From positions 1,280-7,735 of the forward strand of contig DBRO01000046.1 in the NCBI GenBank assembly GCA_002306005.1: 6,456 bases of DNA, given 5' to 3'. Every line of letters begins with the position of its first letter. Position 1 is the stretch's first letter. The notes under the pieces are model-generated. The model was not told the origin of the DNA and did not search any database. It saw nothing but the letters and a program-made list of their open reading frames with translations. The DNA is from Ruminococcus sp. UBA1366 (GTDB lineage: Bacteria; Bacillota; Clostridia; Oscillospirales; Ruminococcaceae). Position numbers and translations under genes: made by a program. Positions 1 through 5,857 of this stretch are shown one piece after another.

Positions 1-26
1 ACTTTTTCTGAAAAAGAATACTGCAT
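1..26 (-). CDS. Start of a gene cut by the window edge; possible PLP-dependent aminotransferase
   Basis: Reading leftward, an ATG at 26-24 opens a frame MQYSFSEK that runs off the window. An AGAGGG ribosome binding site at 40-35 sits about 8 nt before it, and a good promoter lies further upstream at 102-130, so a real start is likely. Eight residues cannot identify a protein. The pattern M-x-Y-x-F-S-x-K does match, from memory, the N-terminus of class I/II PLP-dependent aminotransferases common in Clostridia, in which a conserved L-x-PSAIRE stretch follows. That identity is inference only. It is not obviously YabP, the gene expected after rqcP in Bacillus. Confidence is fair that a gene starts here and low for its function. 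Confidence 0.45.
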
Positions 27-50
27 AATTCCTGCCCTCTTTTATTTCTA

Positions 51-82
51 GAATCCCGCCGCAAGAACAGCCGCAGGGATTC
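51..82 (-). other. 5'-UTR hairpin of the left-edge gene
   Basis: GAATCCC (51-57) and GGGATTC (76-82) form a perfect 7-bp stem around an 18-nt loop. The loop holds a direct repeat of GCCGC. The hairpin lies between the predicted transcription start (about 95) and the AGAGGG ribosome binding site (40-35). Neither strand has a U-tract after it, so it is not an intrinsic terminator. It could stabilise the 5' end of the message or tune translation; the sequence does not say which. Confidence 0.45.
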
Positions 83-101
83 CACATGATACATAAGTTA
101 T

Positions 102-130
102 ATTATAGCATAATTTCTGCGCTTTGAAAA
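102..130 (-). promoter_or_regulatory. Promoter of the left-edge gene (extended -10)
   Basis: On the minus strand the -10 box is a perfect TATAAT (107-102) preceded by TGC, an extended -10. A weaker -35, TTTTCA (130-125, 4 of 6 matches to TTGACA), lies exactly 17 bp upstream. The predicted start is near 95, giving a leader of about 70 nt. The promoter follows the terminator of the rqcP operon, so it begins a separate transcription unit. Its -35 box lies inside a 16-bp dyad (125-140). Confidence 0.6.
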
Positions 131-140
131 GGTCTTTTCA
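125..140. promoter_or_regulatory. 16-bp dyad over the -35 box, candidate operator
   Basis: TGAAAAG-GT-CTTTTCA is a perfect inverted repeat with 7-bp arms and a 2-bp centre. It covers the whole -35 element (125-130) of the left-edge promoter, where a bound protein would block RNA polymerase. A second dyad with similar half-sites lies 34 bp upstream (160-173). The regulator is unknown. A/T-rich palindromes of this size also arise by chance, hence moderate confidence. Confidence 0.4.
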
Positions 141-159
141 CAAATCCATGCAATTTTGC

Positions 160-173
160 GTGAAAAATTTCAC
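160..173. promoter_or_regulatory. 14-bp dyad upstream of the left-edge promoter
   Basis: GTGAAA-AA-TTTCAC is a perfect palindrome with 6-bp arms, extendable outward by TG/CA at 157-158 and 175-176 after one mismatch. It shares the TGAAA...TTTCA half-site pattern with the dyad at 125-140. It lies just beyond the rqcP terminator. It could be an upstream operator half of a two-site repressor, an activator site, or a weak second hairpin after the terminator. Confidence 0.35.
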
Positions 174-175
174 AC

Positions 176-204
176 AAAAACCGCACCCAAACAGATGCGG
201 CTTT
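176..204 (-). terminator. Intrinsic terminator after rqcP
   Basis: In the minus-strand RNA, AAAGCCGCA pairs with UGCGGUUUU (nine pairs including one G-U) around a loop of about 10 nt, and the 3' arm runs directly into a U-rich tail. It begins about 10 nt after the rqcP stop codon and ends the mazG-hup-rqcP transcription unit. Placement, stem and U-tract are all typical of Rho-independent termination. Confidence 0.8.
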
Positions 205-213
205 CGACTTTTA

Positions 214-465
214 TTAGGATTCGGTTTCCAGTATGGTGTAATTATCCGCGGCATTTTCTTTTGTGGCATACTCCGTTACGTTTAAAACCTTGACACGGAG
301 CGGTTTTTGTCCCAGCCGAATCAGAATTTCGTCCCCGACCTTAACATCATAGGATGCCCGTGCAGGCTTTCCGTTGACCTCAATTCTACCCGCATCGCAA
401 GCCTCGTTTGCCACCGTGCGCCGCTTAATCAGCCGCGTGACTTTTAGATATTTATCCAGCCGCAT
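214..465 (-). CDS. rqcP: RqcP (YabO), S4-domain ribosome quality-control factor
   Basis: This 83-residue basic protein is a single S4 RNA-binding domain. It opens with MRLDKYLKVTRLIKRRT, followed by a GRIEVNGKPA turn and KVGDEILIRLGQK, then a short tail with the YTIL element of the YabO family. Length and motifs match B. subtilis RqcP (about 86 aa). In that family the protein binds 50S subunits carrying a stalled peptidyl-tRNA and works with RqcH to add C-terminal alanine tails that mark the nascent chain for degradation. The start is set by an ideal AAAGGAG (480-474) eight bases before ATG. The gene ends in tandem TAA codons right before a terminator. It is the last gene after mazG and hup, and a hairpin upstream (485-516) probably limits its transcription. 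The distant homologue Hsp15 is larger, so RqcP is the better name. Confidence 0.9.
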   Translation of the reverse strand: MRLDKYLKVTRLIKRRTVANEACDAGRIEVNGKPARASYDVKVGDEILIRLGQKPLRVKVLNVTEYATKENAADNYTILETES

Positions 466-484
466 GTTTGCAACTCCTTTTGAT

Positions 485-516
485 AAAACGAACCCGACAT
501 TTTCATGTCAGGCTCG
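485..516 (-). terminator. GNRA-capped attenuator/terminator between hup and rqcP
   Basis: The minus-strand RNA folds as CGAGCCUGACAU, a GAAA tetraloop, then AUGUCGGGUUCG: twelve consecutive pairs, two of them G-U. A short UUUU run (488-485) follows. It lies 10 nt after the hup stop and just before the rqcP ribosome binding site. The U-tract is brief, so I infer partial termination: a stable 3' end for the abundant HU message with some read-through into rqcP, which has no clear promoter of its own in the 61-nt gap. Confidence 0.7.
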
Positions 517-526
517 GATTTCTTTC

Positions 527-805
527 TTATTCAGCGACAGCAGCTTTCAGCGCGTTACCAGCCTTGAAGGACGGTACTTTTCTTGCGGGAATTGAAATCT
601 TTTCCTTTGTGGAAGGATTGATACCCTCTCTTGCCGCCTTCTGCTTTACTTCAAAAGTGCCAAAGCCCACTAAAGCAATTTTTTCGCCCTGAACCAATGC
701 ATCCGTAATCGCAGCGATCACCGTAGAAAGTGCCTTTTCCGCATCTTTCTTTACTTCGTAGTCGCCCTTCTCCGCAATTAAATTTACGAGTTCTGCTTTT
801 GTCAT
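527..805 (-). CDS. hup: DNA-binding protein HU
   Basis: This 92-residue protein belongs to the HU/IHF (DNABII) family and acts as a dimer that bends and compacts nucleoid DNA. Visible hallmarks are the N-terminal helical dimerisation region MTKAELVNLIAEK, the GFGTFEV turn near residues 47-53, the DNA-intercalating arm with REGINPST (proline near 64), and the C-terminal VPSFKAGNALKAAV. Length is normal for the family. ATG at 805 is chosen because GGAGG (818-814) sits 8 nt upstream and the protein then begins with the family-typical MTKAEL. A TTG at 823 would add six residues and put the ribosome binding site inside the gene. It lies 51 nt after mazG and 61 nt before rqcP, and a small hairpin (831-848) precedes it. 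The mazG-hup-rqcP order fits Clostridia as I recall it; Bacillus lacks hup at this place. Confidence 0.95.
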   Translation of the reverse strand: MTKAELVNLIAEKGDYEVKKDAEKALSTVIAAITDALVQGEKIALVGFGTFEVKQKAAREGINPSTKEKISIPARKVPSFKAGNALKAAVAE

Positions 806-856
806 TTGTATAACCTCCATCAATTTTTGTATGGCATTTCATTGCCATTGTCTGCA

Positions 857-1648
857 TCATTTTTTCTTTGCTTTTTGCCAGTAGAAATCCAACTGTTCTG
901 CGCTAAGCTCCGTCATCTTTTTCCCGTCCGCCAAAATTAAATTCTCCGCGATTTCAAATCGAGCAATGAATTTTGCATTTGCCGAATCAAGCAATTCCTC
1001 CGCACAGAAACCAAGCTTCCGCGCTGTATTCACGCACGAAAACAGCACATCGCCCAGTTCTTCGGCAATGCCCTCCGGATCATTCTGCTGCATCGCTTGT
1101 TCCAGTTCAGCAGCTTCGCGCTTCAGCGACACAAACGCTTCTGACGCATTGGGGAAATCATATCCCGCACGCGCTGCACGCTTTCCGATCTTTTCTGCGC
1201 GCATCAATGCGGGCAAGGGTACCGGAATGCTTTTTAACGTCTGTGTGAACGTTTCCTGTCCTTTCGATTTCTGCTTAATGCTGTCCCAATTTTTCAACAC
1301 ATCGCCGGAATTCCGTACATGAACTTCCCCAAACACATGGGGATGACGTTCAATCAACTTTCTGCACAATTCATCCGTGACATCCGAAAAATCAAACCTG
1401 CCGGCTTCCTGTTCTATTTGCGCGTGGAAAACCACCTGCAAAAGAACATCGCCCAGTTCTTCCCGCAACAGCACCGAATCCTCGTTATCAATCGCTTCCA
1501 CCGCCTCATAAGCTTCTTCCAGAAAATTATTCCGGATACTCTTATGATTTTGTTCCTTATCCCACGGGCAACCGTTTTCGCTGCGCAGGAGCGCCATGAT
1601 TTCGAGCAGATCGCTGATTTCGTATTTTTTCTTTTCCGATATGGGCAT
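857..1648 (-). CDS. mazG: MazG nucleoside triphosphate pyrophosphohydrolase
   Basis: At 263 residues the protein has the length of E. coli MazG and shows the tandem-domain layout. The first MazG domain has GCPWDKEQ (26-33), the metal-binding EEAYE (44-48) and EELGD (63-67). The second has AEKIGKRAARAGYDF (151-165), an E-x-x-E helix near 178-181 and EELGD (196-200). The family hydrolyses NTPs and dNTPs to monophosphates and pyrophosphate, cleaning damaged or excess nucleotides and lowering ppGpp responses in E. coli. B. subtilis YabN, at the same chromosomal context, carries an additional N-terminal tetrapyrrole-methylase-like domain; none is present here. ATG at 1648 follows GAGG (1660-1657) at 8 nt. 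It has its own promoter (1705-1733) and leads hup and rqcP. Confidence 0.95.
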   Translation of the reverse strand: MPISEKKKYEISDLLEIMALLRSENGCPWDKEQNHKSIRNNFLEEAYEAVEAIDNEDSVLLREELGDVLLQVVFHAQIEQEAGRFDFSDVTDELCRKLIERHPHVFGEVHVRNSGDVLKNWDSIKQKSKGQETFTQTLKSIPVPLPALMRAEKIGKRAARAGYDFPNASEAFVSLKREAAELEQAMQQNDPEGIAEELGDVLFSCVNTARKLGFCAEELLDSANAKFIARFEIAENLILADGKKMTELSAEQLDFYWQKAKKK

Positions 1649-1691
1649 TAAAAAGACCTCTGGATTCTTCCCGCTAAAAGCAAGGAATTCG

Positions 1692-1705
1692 TAGTTACCT
1701 AACTA
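1692..1705. promoter_or_regulatory. Perfect 14-bp palindrome at the mazG transcription start
   Basis: TAGTTA-CC-TAACTA is a perfect inverted repeat with 6-bp arms. It abuts the -10 box of the mazG promoter and covers the predicted +1 (about 1698). A dimeric repressor bound here would block initiation. I do not recognise the site as a known operator consensus; the resemblance to metal-regulator (DtxR-type) boxes is too slight to use. Confidence 0.45.
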
Positions 1706-1733
1706 TAATAACCGATAAATGCGCCAATTTCAA
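1705..1733 (-). promoter_or_regulatory. Promoter of mazG-hup-rqcP
   Basis: TTGAAA (1733-1728) and TATTAT (1710-1705), each one base off consensus, are separated by exactly 17 bp. The predicted start near 1698 gives a leader of about 50 nt to the mazG ATG. The promoter lies in the 101-nt gap after the flippase gene. That gap has no clear terminator, so read-through from upstream is also possible. Confidence 0.7.
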
Positions 1734-1756
1734 TAGCTTTTTGAAAAAATTATCGG
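1712..1756. repeat. Nested inverted repeats around the flippase stop and mazG -35
   Basis: An outer pair CCGATAA (1712-1718) / TTATCGG (1750-1756) encloses an inner pair TTTCAA (1728-1733) / TTGAAA (1741-1746). The inner left arm is the -35 box itself, and the outer right arm runs into the last codons of the flippase gene. Only a short, mixed U-rich tail follows on the minus strand, so it is at best a weak terminator. It may also be a protein-binding dyad or a 3'-end stabilising fold. Confidence 0.4.
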
Positions 1757-3444
1757 AAAAATAAGGCTTTCACTTCTTTTTTCGTCAGAACGCTCAATAA
1801 AACAAGTGAAATTATGTATATTATGCCGGATGCAAAAACAGAAAATAACAGTCTGAAAGAGTTTCCAATCAGATCCTTTGTGAATTCGTTTACAAGAAAT
1901 GCTGTTCCTGCGCTGAGGAGCGCTGCAAAAGCAGGCTTGACAAAAATTTTCGCAAAATCAATCCGTATTTTCGTCAGCCGCAGGATTTCCACCAAAGACC
2001 AAATACTGATTACCGCATACATCAACGTTGTGGCAATGGCCGCACCGGTAATGTTCAATTCTGGCAACGGAATTAATAAAAAATTAACTACAAGCTTTGC
2101 CACGCCCGCCGCTATGGTAATCCGCACCGGCAAATCCGGTCTGCCGATGGCTTGCAGTACGGCAAAGACCGGCGACGCAAGGCAGAGGAAAATCACGCCC
2201 ACGCCCAGCACGGACAGCGGCAGTACGGATGCCGCCACCTCCGCAGGACGACCGCCGAACAACAGCTGCAAAATTTCTCGTGAAAGAACAGAAATTACCA
2301 TGCCGCAAGGCAACGCAAGCAGCATAACGGCAAACAGCACAGCGTTAATGTTTTTACGAAGGCGCATGGTATCTTTCACTGCCCAGCTTTCTGAAACCCC
2401 CGGCAGCACGCTTTTTCCAAACATTGCTGTCAGGGAAGGCACCAAGCCGAACACTGTCATGGCAAGGCCTGTATAAGAACCGTATATAAAATGCGGCAGC
2501 ATGGCGGACGTAGTCGTTTCATTTACCGCACCCCCGTACTGCCGCATCATGGCGGTGTAATCTGCTTCAAACGCTTGTTTTAAGCATCGATTAATCGAAA
2601 CCAAATCCACCATGCTGGTCAGCGTGGAAATCACGGATGCAACAGCAATCGGCAGCACCAGCAGCAATAGGCGCCGTAAAAGTACACGCATCCGGTCTGT
2701 CACCGGATCGGCCTCCAGCATTTGTGGGGTAATTCCATCCCCGCCCAGCCTGAGAGAAAGCACAACATACCCGCACGAAATTGCGTGTGCGATGGTAATG
2801 CCCAGCACGGATGCCGCCACGGCATAGGGAATTACCACAATTTTGGCTTCGTTGCTGTTCGCCGGCGCAGAAAAAAACAATGAACCGTCCGCGTAATAGC
2901 TTTGCATTCCGTACTTGATTGCCGCATACGCAAAACCCAATCCCAGGATCACTTTGAACAGGGACTCAATTATTTCCGATACTGCGGTGGGAATCATGTT
3001 CCGCATACCCTCAATATAGCCGCGTTCCACGGATATCACCGCGCCGATCAGCACACTCGGTGCAACGGCAATCACGGAAAGCAAGGCTTTGGGTTCGTTT
3101 ACCACATACTTGCAAAGCGGATATGCCAGCGCAATCAGCACCAGTGAAAACAAAGCGCCCATTCCAGTGAAAAATACCAGTGCCACGCGCCGGAGTTTTC
3201 TGGCATTTCGATACCTGCCAAAAGCCATATTTTCCGCGGTCATGCGCGCCATTGCGGATGGCACGCCCGAGACTGCCACGGCATACACCGGCATAAACAC
3301 CGTAAATGCGACGGAATAATATCCCATGCCCGTTCCGCCAACCATGTTTGCCAGCGGTATTTTATAAACCAGCCCCAGTATTTTGGTAATCAAAACGGAT
3401 GCTACCAGAATGACTGAGCCAAGAAAAAACCCTTGCTTTTTCAA
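1750..3444 (-). CDS. SpoVB/YabM-type polysaccharide flippase (MOP superfamily)
   Basis: This integral membrane protein is 564 residues long from the chosen start, with roughly 13-14 hydrophobic segments (clear ones near residues 6-25, 44-62, 88-110, 120-138, 160-176, 204-230, 258-280, 366-388, 408-432, 440-460, 466-488, 502-518, 530-553). Near the N-terminus it has the family signature GTGMGYYSVAFTVFMPVYA (37-55) followed by SGVPSAMARMTAEN. It matches the polysaccharide-biosynthesis/MurJ-like branch that includes SpoVB and YabM, proteins thought to flip lipid-linked cell-wall or spore-cortex precursors. The substrate cannot be told. Two hydrophilic insertions (about 180-200 and 285-315) separate helices. 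Start: TTG at 3444 behind AAGGGGGAG; an upstream in-frame TTG at 3516 lies inside the pnp terminator and is rejected. Its position before mazG matches yabM in Bacillus, so a YabM orthologue is likelier than true SpoVB. Confidence 0.85.
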   Translation of the reverse strand: MKKQGFFLGSVILVASVLITKILGLVYKIPLANMVGGTGMGYYSVAFTVFMPVYAVAVSGVPSAMARMTAENMAFGRYRNARKLRRVALVFFTGMGALFSLVLIALAYPLCKYVVNEPKALLSVIAVAPSVLIGAVISVERGYIEGMRNMIPTAVSEIIESLFKVILGLGFAYAAIKYGMQSYYADGSLFFSAPANSNEAKIVVIPYAVAASVLGITIAHAISCGYVVLSLRLGGDGITPQMLEADPVTDRMRVLLRRLLLLVLPIAVASVISTLTSMVDLVSINRCLKQAFEADYTAMMRQYGGAVNETTTSAMLPHFIYGSYTGLAMTVFGLVPSLTAMFGKSVLPGVSESWAVKDTMRLRKNINAVLFAVMLLALPCGMVISVLSREILQLLFGGRPAEVAASVLPLSVLGVGVIFLCLASPVFAVLQAIGRPDLPVRITIAAGVAKLVVNFLLIPLPELNITGAAIATTLMYAVISIWSLVEILRLTKIRIDFAKIFVKPAFAALLSAGTAFLVNEFTKDLIGNSFRLLFSVFASGIIYIISLVLLSVLTKKEVKALFFR

Positions 3445-3448
3445 ACAA

Positions 3449-3457
3449 CTCCCCCTT
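3449..3457 (-). promoter_or_regulatory. Ribosome binding site setting the flippase TTG start
   Basis: AAGGGGGAG lies four bases before TTG (3444-3442), or six counted from the G-run. It is the only strong Shine-Dalgarno sequence near the N-terminus and gives the protein the expected short cytoplasmic tail, KKQG, before the first helix. The slightly short spacing and the TTG codon suggest modest translation. Confidence 0.65.
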
Positions 3458-3458
3458 G

Positions 3459-3490
3459 CGGACAAATTACCTTGTGAAAGTATATGTCCG
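3459..3490 (-). other. Hairpin-forming dyad in the flippase leader
   Basis: CGGACA (3459-3464) and TGTCCG (3485-3490) form a 6-bp stem over a 20-nt loop, immediately upstream of the ribosome binding site. A TATACT -10-like hexamer lies across the far arm, with a weak TTCATA 18 bp upstream that overlaps the tail of the pnp terminator, so a promoter here is possible but not convincing. The dyad could act on DNA or on the message. Confidence 0.3.
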
Positions 3491-3506
3491 AACTGGCGGG
3501 AATATG

Positions 3507-3539
3507 AAAAAAGCAAGCCCGTTGTGCGGACTTGCTTTT
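3507..3539 (-). terminator. Strong intrinsic terminator of rpsO-pnp
   Basis: The minus-strand RNA AAAAGCAAGUCCG pairs with CGGGCUUGCUUUU (13 bp, one G-U) around a 5-nt CACAA loop and continues into a U-run (3512-3507). It lies about 70 nt after the pnp stop codon. The strand-symmetric A/T flanks could also stop minor plus-strand transcription, but no plus-strand gene is present. Confidence 0.88.
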
Positions 3540-3584
3540 ATAATCAAACTTTTGAAAGAGCACTTTGTGGGTTCCTTTCACCCT

Positions 3585-3601
3585 AAGGGAGCGTTTCCCT
3601 T
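3585..3601 (-). other. Small hairpin in the pnp 3' UTR
   Basis: AAGGGA (3585-3590) and TCCCTT (3596-3601) form a 6-bp stem with a 5-nt loop about 10 nt after the pnp stop codon. It has no U-tract and precedes the main terminator. It may act as a secondary barrier to 3' exonucleases; its role is not shown by the sequence. Confidence 0.35.
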
Positions 3602-3611
3602 TACAAAATCT

Positions 3612-5726
3612 CTACTGGGCAGCCTTTTTCGCTTCAATTTCTGCGAGGGCATCTTTTCTGGAAAGATTAATCCTACCCTGACTGTCGATTTCCATCACCT
3701 TCACGACGATTTCATCGCCGATGGAAACCACGTCCTCGACCTTTTCCACGCGCTTATTGTCCAGCTTAGAAATATGCACAAGTCCGTCCTTGCCGGGTGC
3801 AATTTCCACAAATGCGCCGAAGTTCATCAGGCGGACAACCTTGCCCTTGTAAATCGCGCCGACTTCGGGGTCGTGTGCAATGGTATTGATAATCTGGATT
3901 GCCTTGAGCGCTTTTTCCTTATCCAGACCGGAAACAAACACATTGCCGTCCTCGTTGATATCAATCTTCACATCACAGTCTGCGGAAATCTTCTGGATGA
4001 CCTTTCCGCCGGAGCCAATTACCTCGCGAATTTTTTCCACAGGAACCTTCGTTGTCATCATTTTCGGCGCCCACTGGTTCACTTCCGGCCGCGGTGCGGG
4101 AATGGCTTTCAGCATAATTTCGTCCAGAATATACAGCCGTGCCTTGCGGGTTTTCTCAAAGGCTTCTTTGATAATATCCGCCGTCAAGCCGTCCGTTTTA
4201 ATATCCACTTGAATTGCCGTAATACCCTTATGTGTACCGCCGACTTTGAAGTCCATATCGCCAAAGAAATCTTCCAGCCCCTGAATGTCCACCATGGTCA
4301 TCCAGTCGCCGTTTTCTTTTGTAATCAATCCGCAGGAAATACCTGCAACCGGTGCTTTAATGGGCACACCGGCATCCATCAGCGCCAGTGTAGAACCACA
4401 AATAGAGCCTTGAGAAGTCGAGCCGTTTGAGGACAGCACTTCAGACACCAACCGCAGTGCATAGGGGAATTCTTCCACGCTGGGAATGACCGGTTCAAGC
4501 GCTTTTTCCGCCAGTGCGCCGTGACCGATTTCGCGTCTGCCCGGACCTCTGGAAGGTCTGGTTTCGCCCACAGAATAGGACGGGAAATTATAGTGGTGCA
4601 TATAGCGTTTGGAATCCTCATCGTCCAGTCCGTCAATGCGCTGAGAATCGCTCACCGGGCCGAGCGTACAAATTGTCAGCACCTGTGTTTGTCCGCGGGT
4701 AAACAATCCGGAACCATGCACACGCGGCACCATTCCCACTTCCGCCGCAAGCGGACGGATTTCATCAATGCCGCGGCCGTCCACGCGCTTGCCGTCGTAC
4801 AGCCAGTTGCGGACAATTTTCTTCTGCAATTTATAAATGCACTCGTCAATCATTGCGGCTTTATCCGGATATTCCTCGTCAAATTTAGCATGAATATCGT
4901 TCTTAATCGGCTGTAAACGCGCTTCCCGAACATTTTTATCGTCCGTATCCAGCGCAATTTTCACCAGATCTCCGGCAAAATCTTCCACTGCATCAAAAAG
5001 GTCGTGGTCAACCTCCTGCGACTCAAACGCAAACTTCGGCTTGCCGATTTGTGCAACAATTTCGTTAATGAAGGCAACCATCTTTTTGATTTCCTCATGC
5101 CCTGCCAAAATGGCTTTAAGCATGGTATCCTCGTCCACTTCATCCGCGCCCGCCTCAATCATTACGACTTTTTCGGCAGTACCTGCAACGGTAAGATTCA
5201 GGTGGTTCTTTTCACGCTGTGCCTGTGTGGGGTTCAGGACAATTTCGCCGTCCACCAGACCCACGCTGATACCGGCAATCGGTCCTGCCCACGGAATATC
5301 CGAAATGGCAATTGCAATCGAAGTGCCGAGCATACCGGCAATTTCCGGCGAATGATCCGGATCAACGGACAATACTGTCATCACCACAGAAACATCGTTG
5401 CGCATATCCTTGGGGAACAACGGACGAATCGGACGATCCACCATACGGGAGGTGAGAATCGCCTTTTCGGAAGGCTTGCCCTCTCTTTTTAGAAAAGAGC
5501 CCGGAATTTTTCCGACTGAATACAGTCTTTCCTCGTAATCCACGGAAAGCGGAAAAAAGTCGATGCCGTCACGCGGTTTTGCGCTGGCGGTTACGTTTGC
5601 CATCACAACGGTTTCGCCGTAACGAACCCAGCAAGACCCATTGGAAAGCGCGCAGGTTTTACCGGTTTCCACTTTCAACGGTCTGCCGGCAAAGGTGGTT
5701 TCAAAAACCCTGTACTGTTCGAACAT
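3612..5726 (-). CDS. pnp: Polynucleotide phosphorylase (PNPase)
   Basis: From ATG at 5726 the protein has 704 residues, the normal PNPase length. It degrades RNA 3'-to-5' using phosphate, releasing nucleoside diphosphates, as a trimeric ring in the cytoplasm. Domain order is complete: first RNase PH-like domain (about 1-145, with [11 protein letters not shown] and [11 protein letters not shown]), linking helical domain (about 240-310), second RNase PH domain (about 315-545), KH domain with the GSGG loop (571-574), and S1 domain (about 622-690). The catalytic core is intact: GRREIGHG (396-403), phosphate-binding [10 protein letters not shown] (432-441), and the metal-binding aspartates in [10 protein letters not shown]486 and D492. 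GGAGGA (5738-5733) decides the start; the frame stays open upstream to 5897 but the added 57 residues resemble no PNPase. It is co-oriented with rpsO, 198 nt downstream of it, through a strongly structured leader, and ends at the terminator near 3507. Confidence 0.98.
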   Translation of the reverse strand: MFEQYRVFETTFAGRPLKVETGKTCALSNGSCWVRYGETVVMANVTASAKPRDGIDFFPLSVDYEERLYSVGKIPGSFLKREGKPSEKAILTSRMVDRPIRPLFPKDMRNDVSVVMTVLSVDPDHSPEIAGMLGTSIAIAISDIPWAGPIAGISVGLVDGEIVLNPTQAQREKNHLNLTVAGTAEKVVMIEAGADEVDEDTMLKAILAGHEEIKKMVAFINEIVAQIGKPKFAFESQEVDHDLFDAVEDFAGDLVKIALDTDDKNVREARLQPIKNDIHAKFDEEYPDKAAMIDECIYKLQKKIVRNWLYDGKRVDGRGIDEIRPLAAEVGMVPRVHGSGLFTRGQTQVLTICTLGPVSDSQRIDGLDDEDSKRYMHHYNFPSYSVGETRPSRGPGRREIGHGALAEKALEPVIPSVEEFPYALRLVSEVLSSNGSTSQGSICGSTLALMDAGVPIKAPVAGISCGLITKENGDWMTMVDIQGLEDFFGDMDFKVGGTHKGITAIQVDIKTDGLTADIIKEAFEKTRKARLYILDEIMLKAIPAPRPEVNQWAPKMMTTKVPVEKIREVIGSGGKVIQKISADCDVKIDINEDGNVFVSGLDKEKALKAIQIINTIAHDPEVGAIYKGKVVRLMNFGAFVEIAPGKDGLVHISKLDNKRVEKVEDVVSIGDEIVVKVMEIDSQGRINLSRKDALAEIEAKKAAQ

Positions 5727-5732
5727 GATAAG

Positions 5733-5738
5733 TCCTCC
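5733..5738 (-). promoter_or_regulatory. Ribosome binding site of pnp
   Basis: GGAGGA lies six bases before ATG (5726-5724). It fixes the start at [15 protein letters not shown], the conserved PNPase N-terminus, against a longer in-frame alternative starting at 5897. It lies about 25 nt downstream of the long leader hairpin. Confidence 0.85.
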
Positions 5739-5762
5739 AATCTTATTTTCACCGACGGAGGT

Positions 5763-5822
5763 TTTAGCAATAAACACAGCATCCGAATGGCTTTCGCCGC
5801 GGTTGTTCTGTTTAATGCTAAA
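5763..5822 (-). promoter_or_regulatory. Long leader hairpin upstream of pnp, candidate autoregulatory RNA
   Basis: In the minus-strand RNA, UUUAGCAUUAAACA (5822-5809) pairs with UGUUUAUUGCUAAA (5776-5763): 13 of 14 pairs, one U-U mismatch. Above it a symmetric 6x6 internal loop with several possible pairs leads to CCG/CGG and then GGC-GAAA-GCC, a GNRA-capped tip. The whole is a near-continuous rod of about 60 nt without a U-tract, so it is not a terminator. In E. coli the rpsO-pnp spacer holds a long stem-loop that RNase III cuts and PNPase then degrades to repress its own translation. A similar role here is inference from position and shape. Confidence 0.65.
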
Positions 5823-5833
5823 TTTACCTCGCC

Positions 5834-5855
5834 GGTATTTTCCAAAAGAAATACC
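5834..5855 (-). other. Second hairpin in the rpsO-pnp spacer
   Basis: GGTATTT (5834-5840) and AAATACC (5849-5855) form a perfect 7-bp stem over an 8-nt loop. It stands 11 nt upstream (in transcript order) of the long leader hairpin and directly after the composite fold at 5858-5912, making a three-hairpin array. Confidence 0.5.
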
Positions 5856-5857
5856 AA

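Noticed and set aside
1..15. CTTTTT/AAAAAG hairpin at the left edge
   Set aside because: It lies inside the first codons of the left-edge gene and is a simple A/T run, likely chance.
831..848. ATGGCA/TGCCAT 6-bp hairpin between mazG and hup
   Set aside because: Perfect but short, no U-tract, and far enough from the hup ribosome binding site that no role can be argued.
1814..2476. Plus-strand open frame (220 codons) antisense to the flippase gene
   Set aside because: Low-complexity Ser/Thr/Ala/Arg composition that follows from the hydrophobic codons on the opposite strand; no family resemblance and no start signals.
3480..3510. TTCATA-18-TATACT as a promoter for the flippase gene
   Set aside because: The -35 is weak, the spacing is 18, and it overlaps the U-tract of the pnp terminator. 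Some promoter is needed here, but this one is not convincing enough to annotate.
3456..4430. Long plus-strand open frame (324 codons) antisense to pnp
   Set aside because: It mirrors a strongly conserved pnp coding region, has no recognisable domain, no clear ribosome binding site and a Cys/His/Asn-rich composition typical of a shadow frame.
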